Below, one piece after another: positions 1-10,387 of a stretch of DNA of 64,000 nucleotides; positions within the stretch are counted from its first letter, which is position 1, and each line of letters starts with the position of its first letter. Location: assembly GCA_964006375.1 (NCBI GenBank), contig OZ023269.1, forward strand, positions 129,944,809 through 130,008,808. Direction: 5' to 3'. The DNA comes from Tillus elongatus (Eukaryota > Arthropoda > Insecta > Coleoptera > Cleridae). Under the pieces are notes generated by a model. That model was not told the DNA's origin. It did not search any database and was given only the letters and a program-made list of their open reading frames with translations. The translations under genes were made by a program, and so were the position numbers.

Positions 1-279
1 TCCACCAGAAATTTGGCTAGTTACACTACTACTAAAATTGTATAAAGTGGTTTGTGGTTTGTTTAAATTCAGCTACGTATATTCTGGAGCAAAGGCAGAT
101 ATAGTAATCATAATCTGGTAGTAGGAAAGTGGAAAAATACATTCACAAAGAATAGAAACTTAAAACACAAACTTAAAAAACAATTAAACTGTCTTCAAAA
201 TAGGCACTAAAAAGCGAAAATTAACTGGATTACAGGTTTCATTCGAAACACAAACATTAATTTAAATGAAATATGATTA
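1..279. other. AT-rich sequence, nothing recognised
   Basis: No coding similarity, RNA motif or repeat family was recognised in this stretch. Confidence 0.5.
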
Positions 280-590
280 TATGCGCTACCTACTTATCTG
301 TTGAAAGTCAGATCCAAGCTCGAAACCCAATAATATTTCTAGAATCTATTTATATCGCTAAGAATTAAATTAATTATTAACGGATTATAATTCAAATATA
401 TTTCATTGGAATTATAATCCGTTAATAATTAGTCTAATTCTAAATATGTTGTTATGATCAAAGACCAACCCACGCTCACGCATTCAGTCGCGTGCGCGGA
501 GAAACTTACAATGTGGTGAGAGTGGACCTAGCCTATCTACTTAATTGGCTTGGAACCGACTTAAAACAGATAAGTAGGTAGCGCGTATAA
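280..590. mobile_element. Palindromic MITE-like element
   Basis: A terminal inverted repeat of about 23 bp (280-302, GCGCTACCTACTTATCTGTT inside it) is matched by its reverse complement at 565-588. Inside lies a second hairpin with 33-bp arms (361-393 and 409-441) around a 15-nt loop. There is no coding capacity. The nested inverted repeats and ~310-bp size suggest a MITE or foldback element. No target duplication could be defined, so the superfamily is unknown. Confidence 0.5.
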
Positions 591-1690
591 ACATTTTGTA
601 CAAGAAAATTCGCTAATAAAAATAAATTAAATAAATAAAAAAACTGGTCCGATTTTCCTGGCCAACCAACTATTTCAAGTTATTTACCCACCTACCAAAA
701 TATAATTTTTCACAAAAACTTTTTCGACGACACAACAAAAACTACATGACAATATGCAAAAATTTCATTAATTACCAAAATTTCACAAAAACAGCTTACA
801 AAAAATGATTTCTACGAAGCACAGAAAAACGTCTGCGAAAACTGGCTAAATATCTTTTTACATAACATTTTGCAATTAAAATATATAAAATTCAAATTAC
901 ATACCTAATCTGTAATTAAAATTGAAAATCCATCAAAACATTATTTTCGATGAATTTCGTTTAAAAAATCCTCCATCAATGGAATAAATTTTTCATACAA
1001 AAATTCGCAACAAACGTTTGTTCAAAGAAAATTCATTAAATTCATTTATAAGAAAATTCGCTATTATAGGAACATTTTGTATAAGAAAATTAACTCATAG
1101 AAATAGAAATAAATTATATAAATTCAAAAAATTCAAAATGTGATCCAAATACAGAACTAGATACTTTTTGTGCGGCTTCACAGAGAAAATTCTTTTGCCT
1201 GTGGATGCTGCAAAATTTGAATCCGGTTGTAGAGGCGAAAACAACCTCTTCTCATGTCACAAATCTCTACGTCTATGGTAACTGTGCACGGTTTTACCAA
1301 TTAAGGGCAACAACAGCTACTATTAAACTTGAATTAAAAGTGCTTCTCTTCCACTTTCACTAAAAAGTCGCTAAAAAATATATTGTAATTACACAATCTG
1401 ATCAGATAACGTTTAAATAGAATCAAAGACAAAAAAGTTAAAAAAACGGTAAAAGAAAAATTCAGTCAATAGTGAGATTTGAACCGGCGTCCCTTCGCTC
1501 ATCAGACAGGCATCCTAACCATTACACCACGTAAGTGTTCTGGTAAACTGCAATGAAGAAAGATTGATAACCGCTAATGGTCTTAAGTTATTTATTTGTA
1601 ATATGTAAGGTCTTTAGAGGCAGATTTTGCAGTTATTTTAACAAATCCATCCTACAGCAACAGATGAAACGTCTTCCTTGTACATTCAGC
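591..1690 (-). repeat. Beta repeat copy with tRNA-like head
   Basis: This AT-rich block recurs at 34.3-35.2, 50.5-51.0, 57.6-58.9 and 62.1-63.2 kb. Shared landmarks are a 'GGCTTCACAGAGAAAATTC' block near 1173, a block around 1280-1320 rich in CAACAGC, a 'TCTGATCAGATAACGTT' block near 1400, and a tRNA-like head at 1472-1536. Read on the minus strand the tRNA-like part comes first, as in a long tRNA-derived SINE. There is no open reading frame. The edges are approximate. Confidence 0.6.
1472..1536 (-). repeat. tRNA-like promoter module of beta repeat
   Basis: On the minus strand an A-box (TGGTGTAATGG) is followed about 35 nt later by a B-box-like GGTTCAAATC. The spacing fits an internal RNA polymerase III promoter. 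The A-box side resembles tRNA-Glu-type sequences, but no full cloverleaf can be drawn. It is therefore read as a tRNA-derived SINE head, not a tRNA gene. Confidence 0.6.
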
Positions 1691-3143
1691 TGTATAGTTT
1701 TTTAGTCCTGTTTAACAATGGACAAGTAAGTGGCCACGCGATTTTGGCGTTTTTAATTTTCATAAAAAAATAAAAAATCCATTTCAAGTTTCACTTTCAT
1801 TCAGATAATACGTTGTAATATTCTCTGAAAGTTTCTTCTCAGCTGTTTGGTTTACTAAATGTTTGTGCTGTGTGCTGTTACTTCAATTTCTCCCTTGAGC
1901 TTAACTTAAGATCCTTCTAGAGGGTAGCTTTTTAGGACTTTTTGAAAAGTTTTTAGATTTATTGTGAGCTTTTAAATCTCAGGACAAATTAACGTTTTGT
2001 TGCAGTTCATTTTGACATGTATTTGCTTTTATTGCATGTAGTAGTCTGTATTTGTTAACTTGTAATTTTTGGTAGTTGTGTAGTTAGATAGCTTTTTAAC
2101 TTTTGACTTAATTTTGAGGTCAGTTATTGGTACCTCCTTTATATCTTTTATACTTTCTGTTATTCCCTCGCAGAAATAGCCTACCGAAAAACTCAGTTTT
2201 TCTGACAAGCCTTTTGCAAATTCTTGATTCCCCTGAGGATGACCAGTTAACAGGTCGAAACGCGTCGGGACAAGGAATAAACATTTGTTTGGAAAATACA
2301 ACCTTTTTATTCAACTTACCCAAAGATATCAACCCCAAACATTTTGACGTTTAGGAACAATATCAGTTCTCAATTGTCCAGGTTTCGATGTCTATCAAAC
2401 GCAGGCAAACGTATTTAATAATTCGTTTTATTCAGTAATGGTGATACCATTTATCATGCTTCTTTATACTGTAAACTACGTCGTGAATGAATACTAAATC
2501 CCGGGTATAAAAGTCCTATTAAACAGTTCATTATAACCTCATTCTCGAGAAGCAGATATTCCTAAATATGTCAATCCAATTAATATCGTAATTCCTCCTT
2601 TCTCATGCCCCTTGATAAAAAATATTTCAATGAAAATGTTCCTACGATCAATCAATACCGTGTCGACTGTAACAAGCCTCATGTGTAACATATACCTTAC
2701 AGATTATTATCTATGTATAACGTTTACAACGTACATGATGAATGCCTTTTTTGATTGACGTGGACCATTGATAACAGGTGTAACACTTCCATCAGGAGCC
2801 AGTTTGGCGTATGCTGTAAATAAAGTATCTTCTTGCAACCATTGTAAATACATGCAAGGCATATATTTCCTGATGTAAGCAATGTAACAAATAATAGAAA
2901 AAAAATTACAACTTACTACTGCCAACTATTCTTAGTTCTTAGGGCAGTGTATGGCTGCGGCAGGTATTGCCGATCGCACATTTTTATGTGATTTTAAAAT
3001 TGTTTCCGGGATATATAATGATAACAATATGTTTATTTTCCTTTCAAATGACAAAAAAAGACAAAATAGCAACAAACAAATCAAAGGAAAACCACTGGGT
3101 TATGCTCAAGCAGGCAGACACAACATCTTCCCTTCGGTTTAAT
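1691..3143. other. No recognisable gene
   Basis: Only short AT-rich reading frames occur here, none with a recognisable protein domain. No known repeat module from the rest of the window was seen. Confidence 0.45.
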
Positions 3144-3151
3144 GCACTAAC

Positions 3152-4578
3152 CAGGGGTGGCTCCTTAATAAGTGCGACCGTGCGCGCGCACTGCCGCCTG
3201 CCGTGGAAAAAATAATTTTAATTTTTGCTATGCTATATTTGAATAAATTTTTATTCACTTTTTTACCTCCTGCATTCAACAAACAAAATTAGTATATCGA
3301 GGATCGCAGAGAGTCGGCAGCTATTAATACAGAATACAGAATCAGAATAAGTATAGTGTTAATCGTTGCAGACGTTATATGCATCCATATCCATATAAAG
3401 CAGTCAGGCGGCGGTGTGTATTTTTCGGCGCTCTCACGAAATGCGGTACTCCAGTGCGAAATGATCGCAGAATCTTGATGATCTTTGTCGAAAACGGCCG
3501 AATAAGCAATCTGTTGTCCGCTATAAAATTACACACTTCCAGTTTGTAGTGGACTTTTGACAGAGCGTGTGTACCTCTACGTAGTAATTTTCGTCTTCAC
3601 GTCGGATTGATTTTTAATTAGATCATTTCGTTGTTGTTTACATGTTCTAACAAGACAATTATTACTATTATTATGGTTACTACTTCGGGTTGGTTAATAA
3701 GTAAACAAAATAATTGTGATACTGTGATTAATTCAGTGGATATTTTAAATTTAAAGGTTAACTTTTTAAGGGACTTTTTAACTACTATAACGTATAACTA
3801 ACTAGAGGAAAACTTGGTAAGTAGTTAATAATTATTAAGTTTAGTAAGTAGGTTTCTTTATAATACATTTTCGGGAAAAAAAATAGGCGAGCCCTTCATT
3901 TTTCATGAAATTTTATTTAAAAAAATCCACTAATAAAAAGGTATCGATGGAGAGACTTTGCAAAAATTTTTTCAAATGAGCGCGAACTAGGACCCCTAGA
4001 ACCCATATCCGGGGTCAGTTTCAATTTTTATATGTTTATATATATATATATATATCTCCAACCGATAACTCAAAAAATAAGCAACTGATGTTGATGAAAC
4101 TCGGCAAGTGCCTTACTGTTATTAATGGCTTGGATGAGTTCGGTAGTCAGGAAAATGGGATAACGTTTTCCGGGAAAATTTTGAGTTTTGTTTCAAAAAA
4201 AATCTTTTTCTCTGAAAATTACAAAGGTGTTTTAGTTAAATTTGGTGGATATATTGCTTTTTAAAAGGCCTTACTACACACTAAAATTCAACTTCCTAGA
4301 CTTTTGGAAAATTGAGTTATTCAAATTTTAAGTTTTCTTTAAAAAAAATTGTTTTCTCTGAAAATTACAAAGCTATTTTGATTAAATTTGGCAGATATGT
4401 TGCCCTGGGCAAGACCCTACTATACACCAAAATTCAACTTTGTAAGTTCGTAGAAACTTGAGTTATTCAAATTTGAAACATTTAATAAAAATTTACTACC
4501 ATAACGCACTTGCTGCGCCCCGAACTTTTTTTTCTTGCACCCCCCCCCCCCAATGAATTAAGGCACGCGCCGCTACTG
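3152..4578. mobile_element. Non-autonomous hAT-like DNA transposon
   Basis: The left end starts CAGGGGTGGCTCCTTAATAAG. The right end read inward starts CAGTAGCGGCGCGTGCCTTAA. These are imperfect inverted repeats with the CAG...CTG ends typical of hAT elements. The flanks are GCACTAAC (3144-3151) and TCACTAAC (4579-4586), an 8-bp target duplication with one mismatch, which is the hAT hallmark. No transposase remains inside. A later alpha repeat (about 3895-4535) and a poly-C run (4540-4551) lie within the element. Confidence 0.75.
3895..4535 (+). repeat. Alpha/gamma repeat copy inside hAT element
   Basis: It starts with a short palindromic AAATTTTATT...ATCCACTAAT, followed by the conserved GAGCGCGAACTAGG and CCATATCCGGGGTCAG motifs and a short TA run (4037-4055). 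It ends with the shared terminus ATAACGCACTTGCTGCG. The copy sits inside the hAT element and is therefore younger than it. It encodes nothing. Confidence 0.65.
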
Positions 4579-4744
4579 TCACTAACCTAGACTAACTTGG
4601 AAAAGTATTGCACAATTACGCCTAAAACTAAAGAATCTAGCTATACTAAGATAAAACTAAACTGTGATGTCCCAGGTATAGGTACTAATAAAGGCATCAT
4701 ACATTGATCCAAATAAAATGAAATACAATAGATACTAATTGAGC

Positions 4745-5059
4745 TTACTGATTAATACAAAGGTATGTTGACACCCGCTTCTTAAAGCTTCCCATATTAG
4801 CATTCTGTTTTGCATCGCCAGGTACGTCATTGTAAAGCTTAGAAAAACTACACCCAAAGGAACATCCATACAGACTGGTCTTATGAGCAGGGGGCGTTAT
4901 GTATTTCTTATTTCTAATGTTAGTATTATGAATATCTGACCGGCAGCTAATTTTATTATATAAATACCGCGGTGTCTTGTTTAAAATGACTTGGTGATAC
5001 AAGGATAGTGTCTGCAATTTTAACCGGTTGTTCATATTTAACCACTTTAAATCCTGCAA
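4745..5059 (-). pseudogene. LINE A C-terminal tail
   Basis: The 104-codon frame has the pattern seen at the end of non-LTR ORF2 proteins: LNKTPRYLYNKI, then a Tyr/Pro/Lys-rich stretch, then FSKLYNDVP and SFKKRVSTYL. In this class the region lies downstream of the RT. It is separated from the RT frame by the foldback insertion and a frameshift, and residues matching a typical linker (RIQRTQNSC) are readable in another frame near 5080-5130. Confidence 0.6.
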
Positions 5060-5194
5060 CTTATGCGACGCATCCCAAATATATATCTAATACAGGAGTT
5101 TTAGGTCCTTTGAATCCTATTCTTTGTTAAAACGTCAAGACAAGGATAGTATACAGGTGCACAATAAGTAAAATTTGACAAAACGAGTGACTCA

Positions 5195-5399
5195 TTGATT
5201 GTTGTTGCCCTTACTTGGTCAAACTTGTCCATACTACATACAGACTTGGAGGCTACTTCTCTGGCTTCACTGTTGGTTTTCGTTTTTGTTGGCGAAGGAC
5301 GTAGCCAGCGCGTAAGCTAACTGGAGCAAGTGGCCCTTACTAACAAAAATGAAAACCAACAGTAAAGCCAGAGAAGTAGTCTCCAAGTCTGTATGTAGT
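5195..5399. mobile_element. Foldback insertion, 12-bp target duplication
   Basis: The insert is bounded by identical 12-bp copies of ACGAGTGACTCA (5183-5194 and 5400-5411). Its right part is the reverse complement of its left part (arms of about 60 bp, roughly 5231-5295 and 5335-5398). It begins TTGATTGTTGTTGC, as does the element at 57168, with which it shares the block CATACAGACTTGG through GGACGTAGCCAGC. It lacks the ribozyme core of that longer relative. It interrupts LINE A. Confidence 0.75.
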
Positions 5400-6214
5400 A
5401 CGAGTGACTCACATAGTAAGGTTTTAATTTTTACCGATAGATAGTTTCGATGTGGGTAAAGTAGTTTTAATGCTAAATAAGATCTTTGTATATATTTCGT
5501 AATCTGTGTAGTGAATCTAAATGTATTATCCAAACTTAAACCAAAATTAGAGATGGTATACACCAAAGGTATAGTGTTGGTGTCATTTAATCCTATACTA
5601 AAATCTTCCATAATTCTAGTGATAGTTGCTCTATTACTAAATAGCATTAACTTATATTTGGCGGGATTCAGATACAACAAATGTTCCCTCAAAACCTTCT
5701 CGATGATTCTGAGATCAGAGTTAATTTTCGCAACCGCTTCTGCAACCCTATCTCCATAAAATGACAGATACAACTGTGTGTCGTCAGCATACATATGTGA
5801 ATAATAATTTAACAGCTCATCGCAGAATTTACTGGTGTAGACACAAAACAACAGGGGTCCTAGAATGGATCCCTGAGGAACTCCGACCTCAAGTGAGCGT
5901 ACAGCTGAGCAATTATTGTCTACTTTCACCAGCCGGCCTCGATTGTCTAAGTAATTTGCAATTAATCTAACTGCATCATCACCCAAAGCAACATAGTGAA
6001 GAATATCGATGAGCAAACGGTGTTGGAGAGTATCAAATGCTTTAGTGGAATCTAGCAGCACCAAAGCTGTAATTTTGTTGTCATCACTCGCTTCCACGAT
6101 GTCATCAAAAACTTTAAGTAAGGCAGTTGCACAGCTGTGACCCCGTCGAAAGCCCGATTGATAATCGGGTAGAACACCGAAGGCATCTAAATGCCCTCTT
6201 AATTGCAAATACAT
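5267..6214 (-). pseudogene. LINE A reverse transcriptase (partial)
   Basis: An open frame of 315 codons encodes most of a non-LTR reverse transcriptase, the enzyme for target-primed reverse transcription. Visible motifs in order are DYQSGFRRGHSCATAL, LLDSTKAFDTLQH (first catalytic Asp), VGVPQGSILGPLLF, and YADD at 5780-5791 (catalytic Asp pair), followed by LNPAKYKLMLF. The palm looks intact. The N-terminal RT blocks are missing and the last ~45 residues are read from the inserted foldback element, not from LINE sequence. It is a dead copy. The clade (Jockey/CR1/RTE-type) was not decided. Confidence 0.8.
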
Positions 6215-6250
6215 ACTTGTCTGAAAAATACTTAATAGGGTAATAGGAAC

Positions 6251-6558
6251 ATAGATAAATATAGATTATTTATTTTTTTAGATAACTATGTATTTCGATA
6301 CATAAACTAATCGTTCTGACAGGCACTGGATTACAAAAATTATTTGTTTTTTTATATATGCACACGCACACAAACCAACATTTGTCTTGGATTATAATTA
6401 TTATTACTTTTGTTACTACTAGTTTATGTACTTAATCTTACTGGGATAAGACTGGGATAATACAATCTTCATGCCTTGGGGTAGATTAAGGTAACTTTAT
6501 AGACACACAAAGGGACCCAGGTAAGAATGGGAAGACAGATAGAAAAAACGATAGTACT
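6251..6558. other. No recognisable feature
   Basis: AT-rich spacer between LINE A and the first alpha repeat; nothing identified. Confidence 0.4.
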
Positions 6559-7440
6559 CTTACATTTTTAGTAAATTTTCTTAAAAACAATTCACTATTG
6601 AGGAGATTCCGACTTTTATATTTTGAAAAAAATTCATCAATGAGCGCGAACTAGGCCCCCTAGAACCCCTGGATATGGGATCAGTTTCAATTTTTACACA
6701 CCGAGAACTAAAAAAAAAAAATAGTCCGATTTTGACCAAATTTGGTAAATACATTCATTTTGCAAGTGGCTTCGATAAGTTCGTTAGTTGGGAAAAACGG
6801 CTCAGGTATTCCGGGAAAATTTTGTGTTTTCTGACGAAAATACTTTATATCTCTGGAAATAACAAAGTAAAGGTACCCAAATTTGCTACGCTGGTTTCTG
6901 TCATAAACAACATCCTAAGTAATAAGATCTCTATGTTAAAAGACAAAAGAGTTAGAATAATTATGGTAAAAGTACGAATGTGAGTGAAAAATAGGACATG
7001 AAATGACTAACAAGATCCTAGATATGTGTCTAAGCCGTTATTTTCCTTGGTTTCGTTAAAATATGAGCAAGAACTCCATTGTAAATCAAAATTGTTTTGT
7101 GTAAATATTAAAGACGTTAGACAATTAATGTGTACTACGGGATATACCTGCTAGTACTTACATGTCGAGCGTAGCTAAGTGGCCTAAGCCCTGTACATCG
7201 GATAAGGGCAACCTAAATGACGAGTTCTAATCCTAGTTAGTGACTTTACTATTTATCAACTTTTGTTTAGTCTCATTTCACTTTACCGTTATCTAATCAG
7301 ATTATTGTTATCCCGATGAATTTTTCAGCGAGTTATATAAAAAATAATTTGATAAAGAGGACATGAAAGTGGTAGTGAAACCATTCCATATATAATACAG
7401 TCGTAGACTTCTCCCGTGGCTTCACAAGTGCTTGTTTTAG
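6559..7440 (+). repeat. Alpha repeat with tRNA-like module
   Basis: It begins with the palindromic TTAGTAAATTTTCTTAAAA...TTCACT and the GAGCGCGAACTAGGCCCCC motif. It lacks the usual (TA)n and continues with the conserved ACTCAAAAA / CCGATTTTGACC, AAAATTTTGTGTTTTCT and AACAAAGTAA blocks. A tRNA-like module follows, then the 3' block CCGTGGCTTCACAAGTGCTT (7420-7440). The next alpha copy starts directly afterwards, so the copies are in tandem. Confidence 0.6.
7164..7243 (+). repeat. tRNA-like module (A and B boxes)
   Basis: The A-box TAGCTAAGTGG fits TRGYNNANNGG exactly. The B-box-like GAGTTCTAATCC lies about 50 nt downstream, as in class II tRNAs with a long variable arm (Leu/Ser type). Related modules occur at 14.8, 53.8 and 54.5 kb inside alpha repeats. 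There is no closed acceptor stem, so it is a SINE-type promoter remnant. Confidence 0.55.
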
Positions 7441-7849
7441 TAAATTTTCTTTAAAAAATCACTAATGAGGAGATTCCGACTTTTGAATTTTGCATATATA
7501 TACATGTACATATAAAGGATGAACCATTTACCAAAATCTGGGTCTGTAAGTCTAAAGACAAAAAAGTTACAGGCATTAAAAAAATAATTGGGATTTGAAA
7601 CGTCTAAATTGGCAACATTTAGGCAAAGAACCTGAAAGAAATACGGATTATGTAAAGAGTGTTCTGCAAACCCTTAAGTTTCAGCTTCAACCATCATTTC
7701 CATTCATTTTAATACAATATTTCAAAAAAAAATTATTTCAAATAGACACTTTCTCTGATGCTTTGGCAGTATTTGAAAACTGGAACCTATGATGAGCACT
7801 GAGAAGTACACTTGAAAAACCCAAATTACCACAACACATATTTTAAAGA

Positions 7850-7890
7850 CCTTACGATCGTTTCGCTGACAACGTCAGCGTCATCAGAGG
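7850..7890 (-). ncRNA. Hammerhead ribozyme motif, PLE type, intact core
   Basis: Minus strand in order: stem I strand CCT; box CTGATGA; stem II CGCTGAC/GTCAGCG around loop GTT; box GAAAC running into palindromic stem III ACGATCGT; cleavage position after GTA; stem I strand AGG. Beyond an internal loop ATTTT and AAAAT can extend stem I. Core positions match the hammerhead consensus. The tiny stem III is the form reported for Penelope-like elements. Activity is inferred only. Confidence 0.75.
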
Positions 7891-7918
7891 ATAAAAACTT
7901 ACTTACAGAATTTTTCAT

Positions 7919-7959
7919 CCTCTGATGACGCTGACGTTGTCAGCAAAACGAGCGTAAGG
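7919..7959 (+). ncRNA. Hammerhead ribozyme motif, PLE type, damaged
   Basis: The second, inverted copy reads CTGATGA, then stem II CGCTGAC/GTCAGC, but the conserved G of box GAAAC is A. Stem III reads ACGAGCGT. These changes probably abolish self-cleavage. Confidence 0.6.
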
Positions 7960-8444
7960 TATTAAAAATATGTGTTCTGGTGATTTGGGTTCTCCAAGTG
8001 TAGTTATTAGCTTTGGCAGTAGTTTTGGTTAAGTTTATGGCTTAACGGTCTATAATTTTTATAAGTCATTGGTGATACCTAAAATTTATTTGAACATTAC
8101 TTATTGCATTTTTGCATTTTTCATCGAAATATGATGCATGTTTGTAAAAAAAATCGAGACGCAGTAAGTGCGTTGTGGTATTAACCTAAGGTTCGTCAGC
8201 TAGGAAACGAGTTTTCTCGAAAACGTGTTAAGTTTATTTATTTTCGGAAAATGTTTGTAAATTTTCAAACAAGTTATTTTGATAAATTATGGTACATTGT
8301 TTGTACAATATAGGTTATACCGCTGACCAAATTGATGCCTGCTTGCATTAACGAGACATATTTGCTATTAAAAACATTTTTATGAAAATTCACTTCCATA
8401 AAGTACTTGCTGCGTCCAGACTTTCTTCTTTTCTACCAGAATTG

Positions 8445-9150
8445 ACTACAAACAGTGCTATTCACATTAAATTTAGACGAAAAAGCCACTAATCTAATAT
8501 CTGCAGTCATTATATACATCACAGAAACATTTCTATGTGTTTCTTATAAAGGAATGTATAAAAGAATCAATAAAACAAGTGTGTGGGATCTAACAAGTAA
8601 AACAGAAATAACGCTTAAGCCTGAAACTTTACTCATTCAGGGATAAATTGATGTTGATCATTAATCTTGTTTTTCCTTTTTGTTTCCGTTTAATTTCTCT
8701 TCTGCAAGAAGCTTGGATGTTCTTTTATATAGAAAAATGCTTTAATAAATAAATTGTACACTGTACCGTACCACAGCTTGCAACATAATCATGCTTCCTG
8801 TTTTTTGAGTTGTTTTGTTCTTACTTATTACGGTTCAATTTACTAGATAACGGAATAGACACTTTTCTTGCCAAGACTTGAACAAATGCTTTTTCAGACA
8901 ATTCTACTTTTCACAAGGAACTCGGAAAATAAGTATTGTCTTATTATTACTATTATTATTGTTATTTTTTCAGTTCTTTTGAATATATAGTAAATTTTTC
9001 AGTTGCCTACTTAAGAAGTGACAATATTTTTCAATTTTTTATTTTGACAAGTGTTTTATAGGAAGGCTTATAGCGAATTTCTGTTTGGGTGTAATCACTT
9101 TTCAGGAAATAGGGTAAATATGGCACTTTTGTGATACATATTATAATTAT
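8445..9150. other. No recognisable feature
   Basis: AT-rich sequence with only short, unrecognised reading frames. Confidence 0.45.
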
Positions 9151-9152
9151 TT

Positions 9153-9330
9153 TTTAGCAATCTCGGTGGTCCAGTGGTAAAAACGTGTGCCTCTGAACCC
9201 AATACATCTGGATCCATTACCACATTATCATCACAATGTAAATGCATTGTCGCCCTGTAGTCGCATTCATGATTCTCTGTATCTAGCAATTCTCCTCTCT
9301 CTCGTAGGAACGTTGTTGACATTTGTCCAC
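9153..9330 (+). repeat. Degenerate tRNA-derived SINE fragment
   Basis: It starts TCTCGGTGGTCCAGTGGTAA with an A-box match (TGGTCCAGTGG). The next residues GTGCCTCTGAACC match the SINE head at 12839. The B-box is eroded (GGATCCATTACC). The body is short and different from the 12.8-kb copy. Confidence 0.5.
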
Positions 9331-9397
9331 CGGTGGAAACTTAGTTGACATTTTTCCCCCGCTGGAAACTTAGTTGATATTTTCCCCCCGGTAGAAA
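9316..9397 (+). repeat. 29-bp minisatellite, about three units
   Basis: Three head-to-tail units start TTGACATTT or TTGATATTT and end GGAAACTTAG (9316-9344, 9345-9373, 9374-9397 partial). They differ at a few positions in the C-rich middle. Confidence 0.65.
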
Positions 9398-9587
9398 TGG
9401 GACCGCTGAATGGACTGGTACATCGCTCGCACTTATGAGTTGCAATTTATGTTGGAAATATATAATTGTTGGACTCGTTCAGGTATTTGTAGTATGTGAC
9501 GGTGTACTTCCGAAGGCTGGAATGGGTCGATCAGAAGAAGGGTTAACTCGAGCTATAGGTTTATTTTGGAGACAAAAAAGTTTATAG

Positions 9588-9590
<3 letters not shown>

Positions 9591-9655
<65 letters not shown>
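9591..9655. repeat. (TA)n microsatellite
   Basis: Uninterrupted TA tract of 65 bp at the outer edge of an inverted alpha 5' end (9656-9725, minus strand: GGCCTAGTTCGCGCCCATTT). Confidence 0.95.
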
Positions 9656-9658
<3 letters not shown>

Positions 9659-9932
9659 GGCCTAGTTCGCGCCCATTTGAAGAAATTTTTTCTAAATTCA
9701 AAACTCGGGATCTCCTCATTAACGATATCATATCTGGTTGTGTGTTCTTGCCCTAACTTATCGAAACCATATTAAATACAGTCGTTGACTTTTCCCGTGG
9801 CTTCACCAGTGCTTGTTTTAGTGAATTTTCTTTAAAAAAATCATTAATGAGGAGATCCCGAGTTTTGAATTTAGAAAAAATTTCTTCAAATGGGCGCGAA
9901 CGAGGCCCTCTAGAACCCATATCCAGGGTCAG

Positions 9933-9935
<3 letters not shown>
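9656..9935. repeat. Inverted pair of alpha 5' ends
   Basis: A minus-strand alpha 5' end (9656-9722) faces a plus-strand one (9843-9913). The arms of about 70 bp carry CGGGATCTCCTCATTAA and its complement, with a (TA)n tract outside each arm. The ~120-bp spacer holds the alpha 3' block with CCCGTGGCTTCACCAGTGCTT. The symmetrical structure could fold into a cruciform. Confidence 0.6.

Positions 9936-10024
<89 letters not shown>
9936..10024. repeat. (TA)n microsatellite
   Basis: 89 bp of TA directly following the conserved GGGTCAGTTTCA of the alpha repeat. Confidence 0.95.
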
Positions 10025-10028
<4 letters not shown>

Positions 10029-10318
10029 TATTGGCAAAAATTATACATTATGTTAATACAATAAGTCTTATGCGACTTGTGGTGTATCATATAACATAAT
10101 TTAGAAGGTTAAATCCTAAATAGTTTGACAGTCCGACACCAAATTCAATAAACTTCAGATTTTGACGTACCAAACTTAAATTATTTTTGCTCTTCTAACA
10201 CTTCAACCATCACCTTCATTTACCATAAATCTCTGTTATTCCATAATGTCTTTCTAACTGCTATTTTTTCCAACCCGTATTTTCACCAAAATTTTTAAAT
10301 TTGTAGGAGATAAAAATT

Positions 10319-10387
<69 letters not shown>

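Larger units (their letters stand above)
4740..6250 (-). mobile_element. 5'-truncated non-LTR retrotransposon (LINE A)
   Basis: Minus-strand remnants of one LINE run from the reverse-transcriptase palm (6214 downwards) through a linker to the C-terminal tail (5059-4745). The upstream edge near 6250 lies inside the RT domain, since PITLLSIF-like residues precede the first ATG. The endonuclease and any ORF1 are missing. A foldback element (5195-5399) interrupts it and there is at least one frame change between 5195 and 5059. The 3' end was not precisely located. Confidence 0.75.
7772..8009. mobile_element. Inverted pair of Penelope-type LTR segments with hammerheads
   Basis: A 238-bp insertion is flanked by identical 12-bp copies of GCTTTGGCAGTA (7760-7771 and 8010-8021). 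It consists of two ~80-bp copies of one sequence in inverted orientation around a ~25-bp spacer. Each contains a hammerhead motif (7850-7890 minus, 7919-7959 plus). The same sequence occurs as single copies next to PLE endonuclease remnants at 39.7 and (without the ribozyme) 42.7 kb. This is the basis for calling it PLE-derived. Confidence 0.75.
7441..8440 (+). repeat. Alpha-gamma composite repeat
   Basis: It opens with the TTTTCTTTAAAAAATCACTAATGAGG-type palindrome (given in part) and carries the alpha 3' half (AAAGACAAAAAAGTTA, GCAACATTTAGGCAAAG, GATGCTTTGGCAGTA). A PLE-type insertion splits it at 7772-8009. It ends in the gamma terminus TACTTGCTGCGTCCAGAC. No coding capacity. Confidence 0.6.

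Noticed and set aside
5267..6214. A functional host reverse-transcriptase gene (315 codons)
   Set aside because: The frame lacks N-terminal RT blocks and its end is read from a foldback insertion; it is a truncated LINE.
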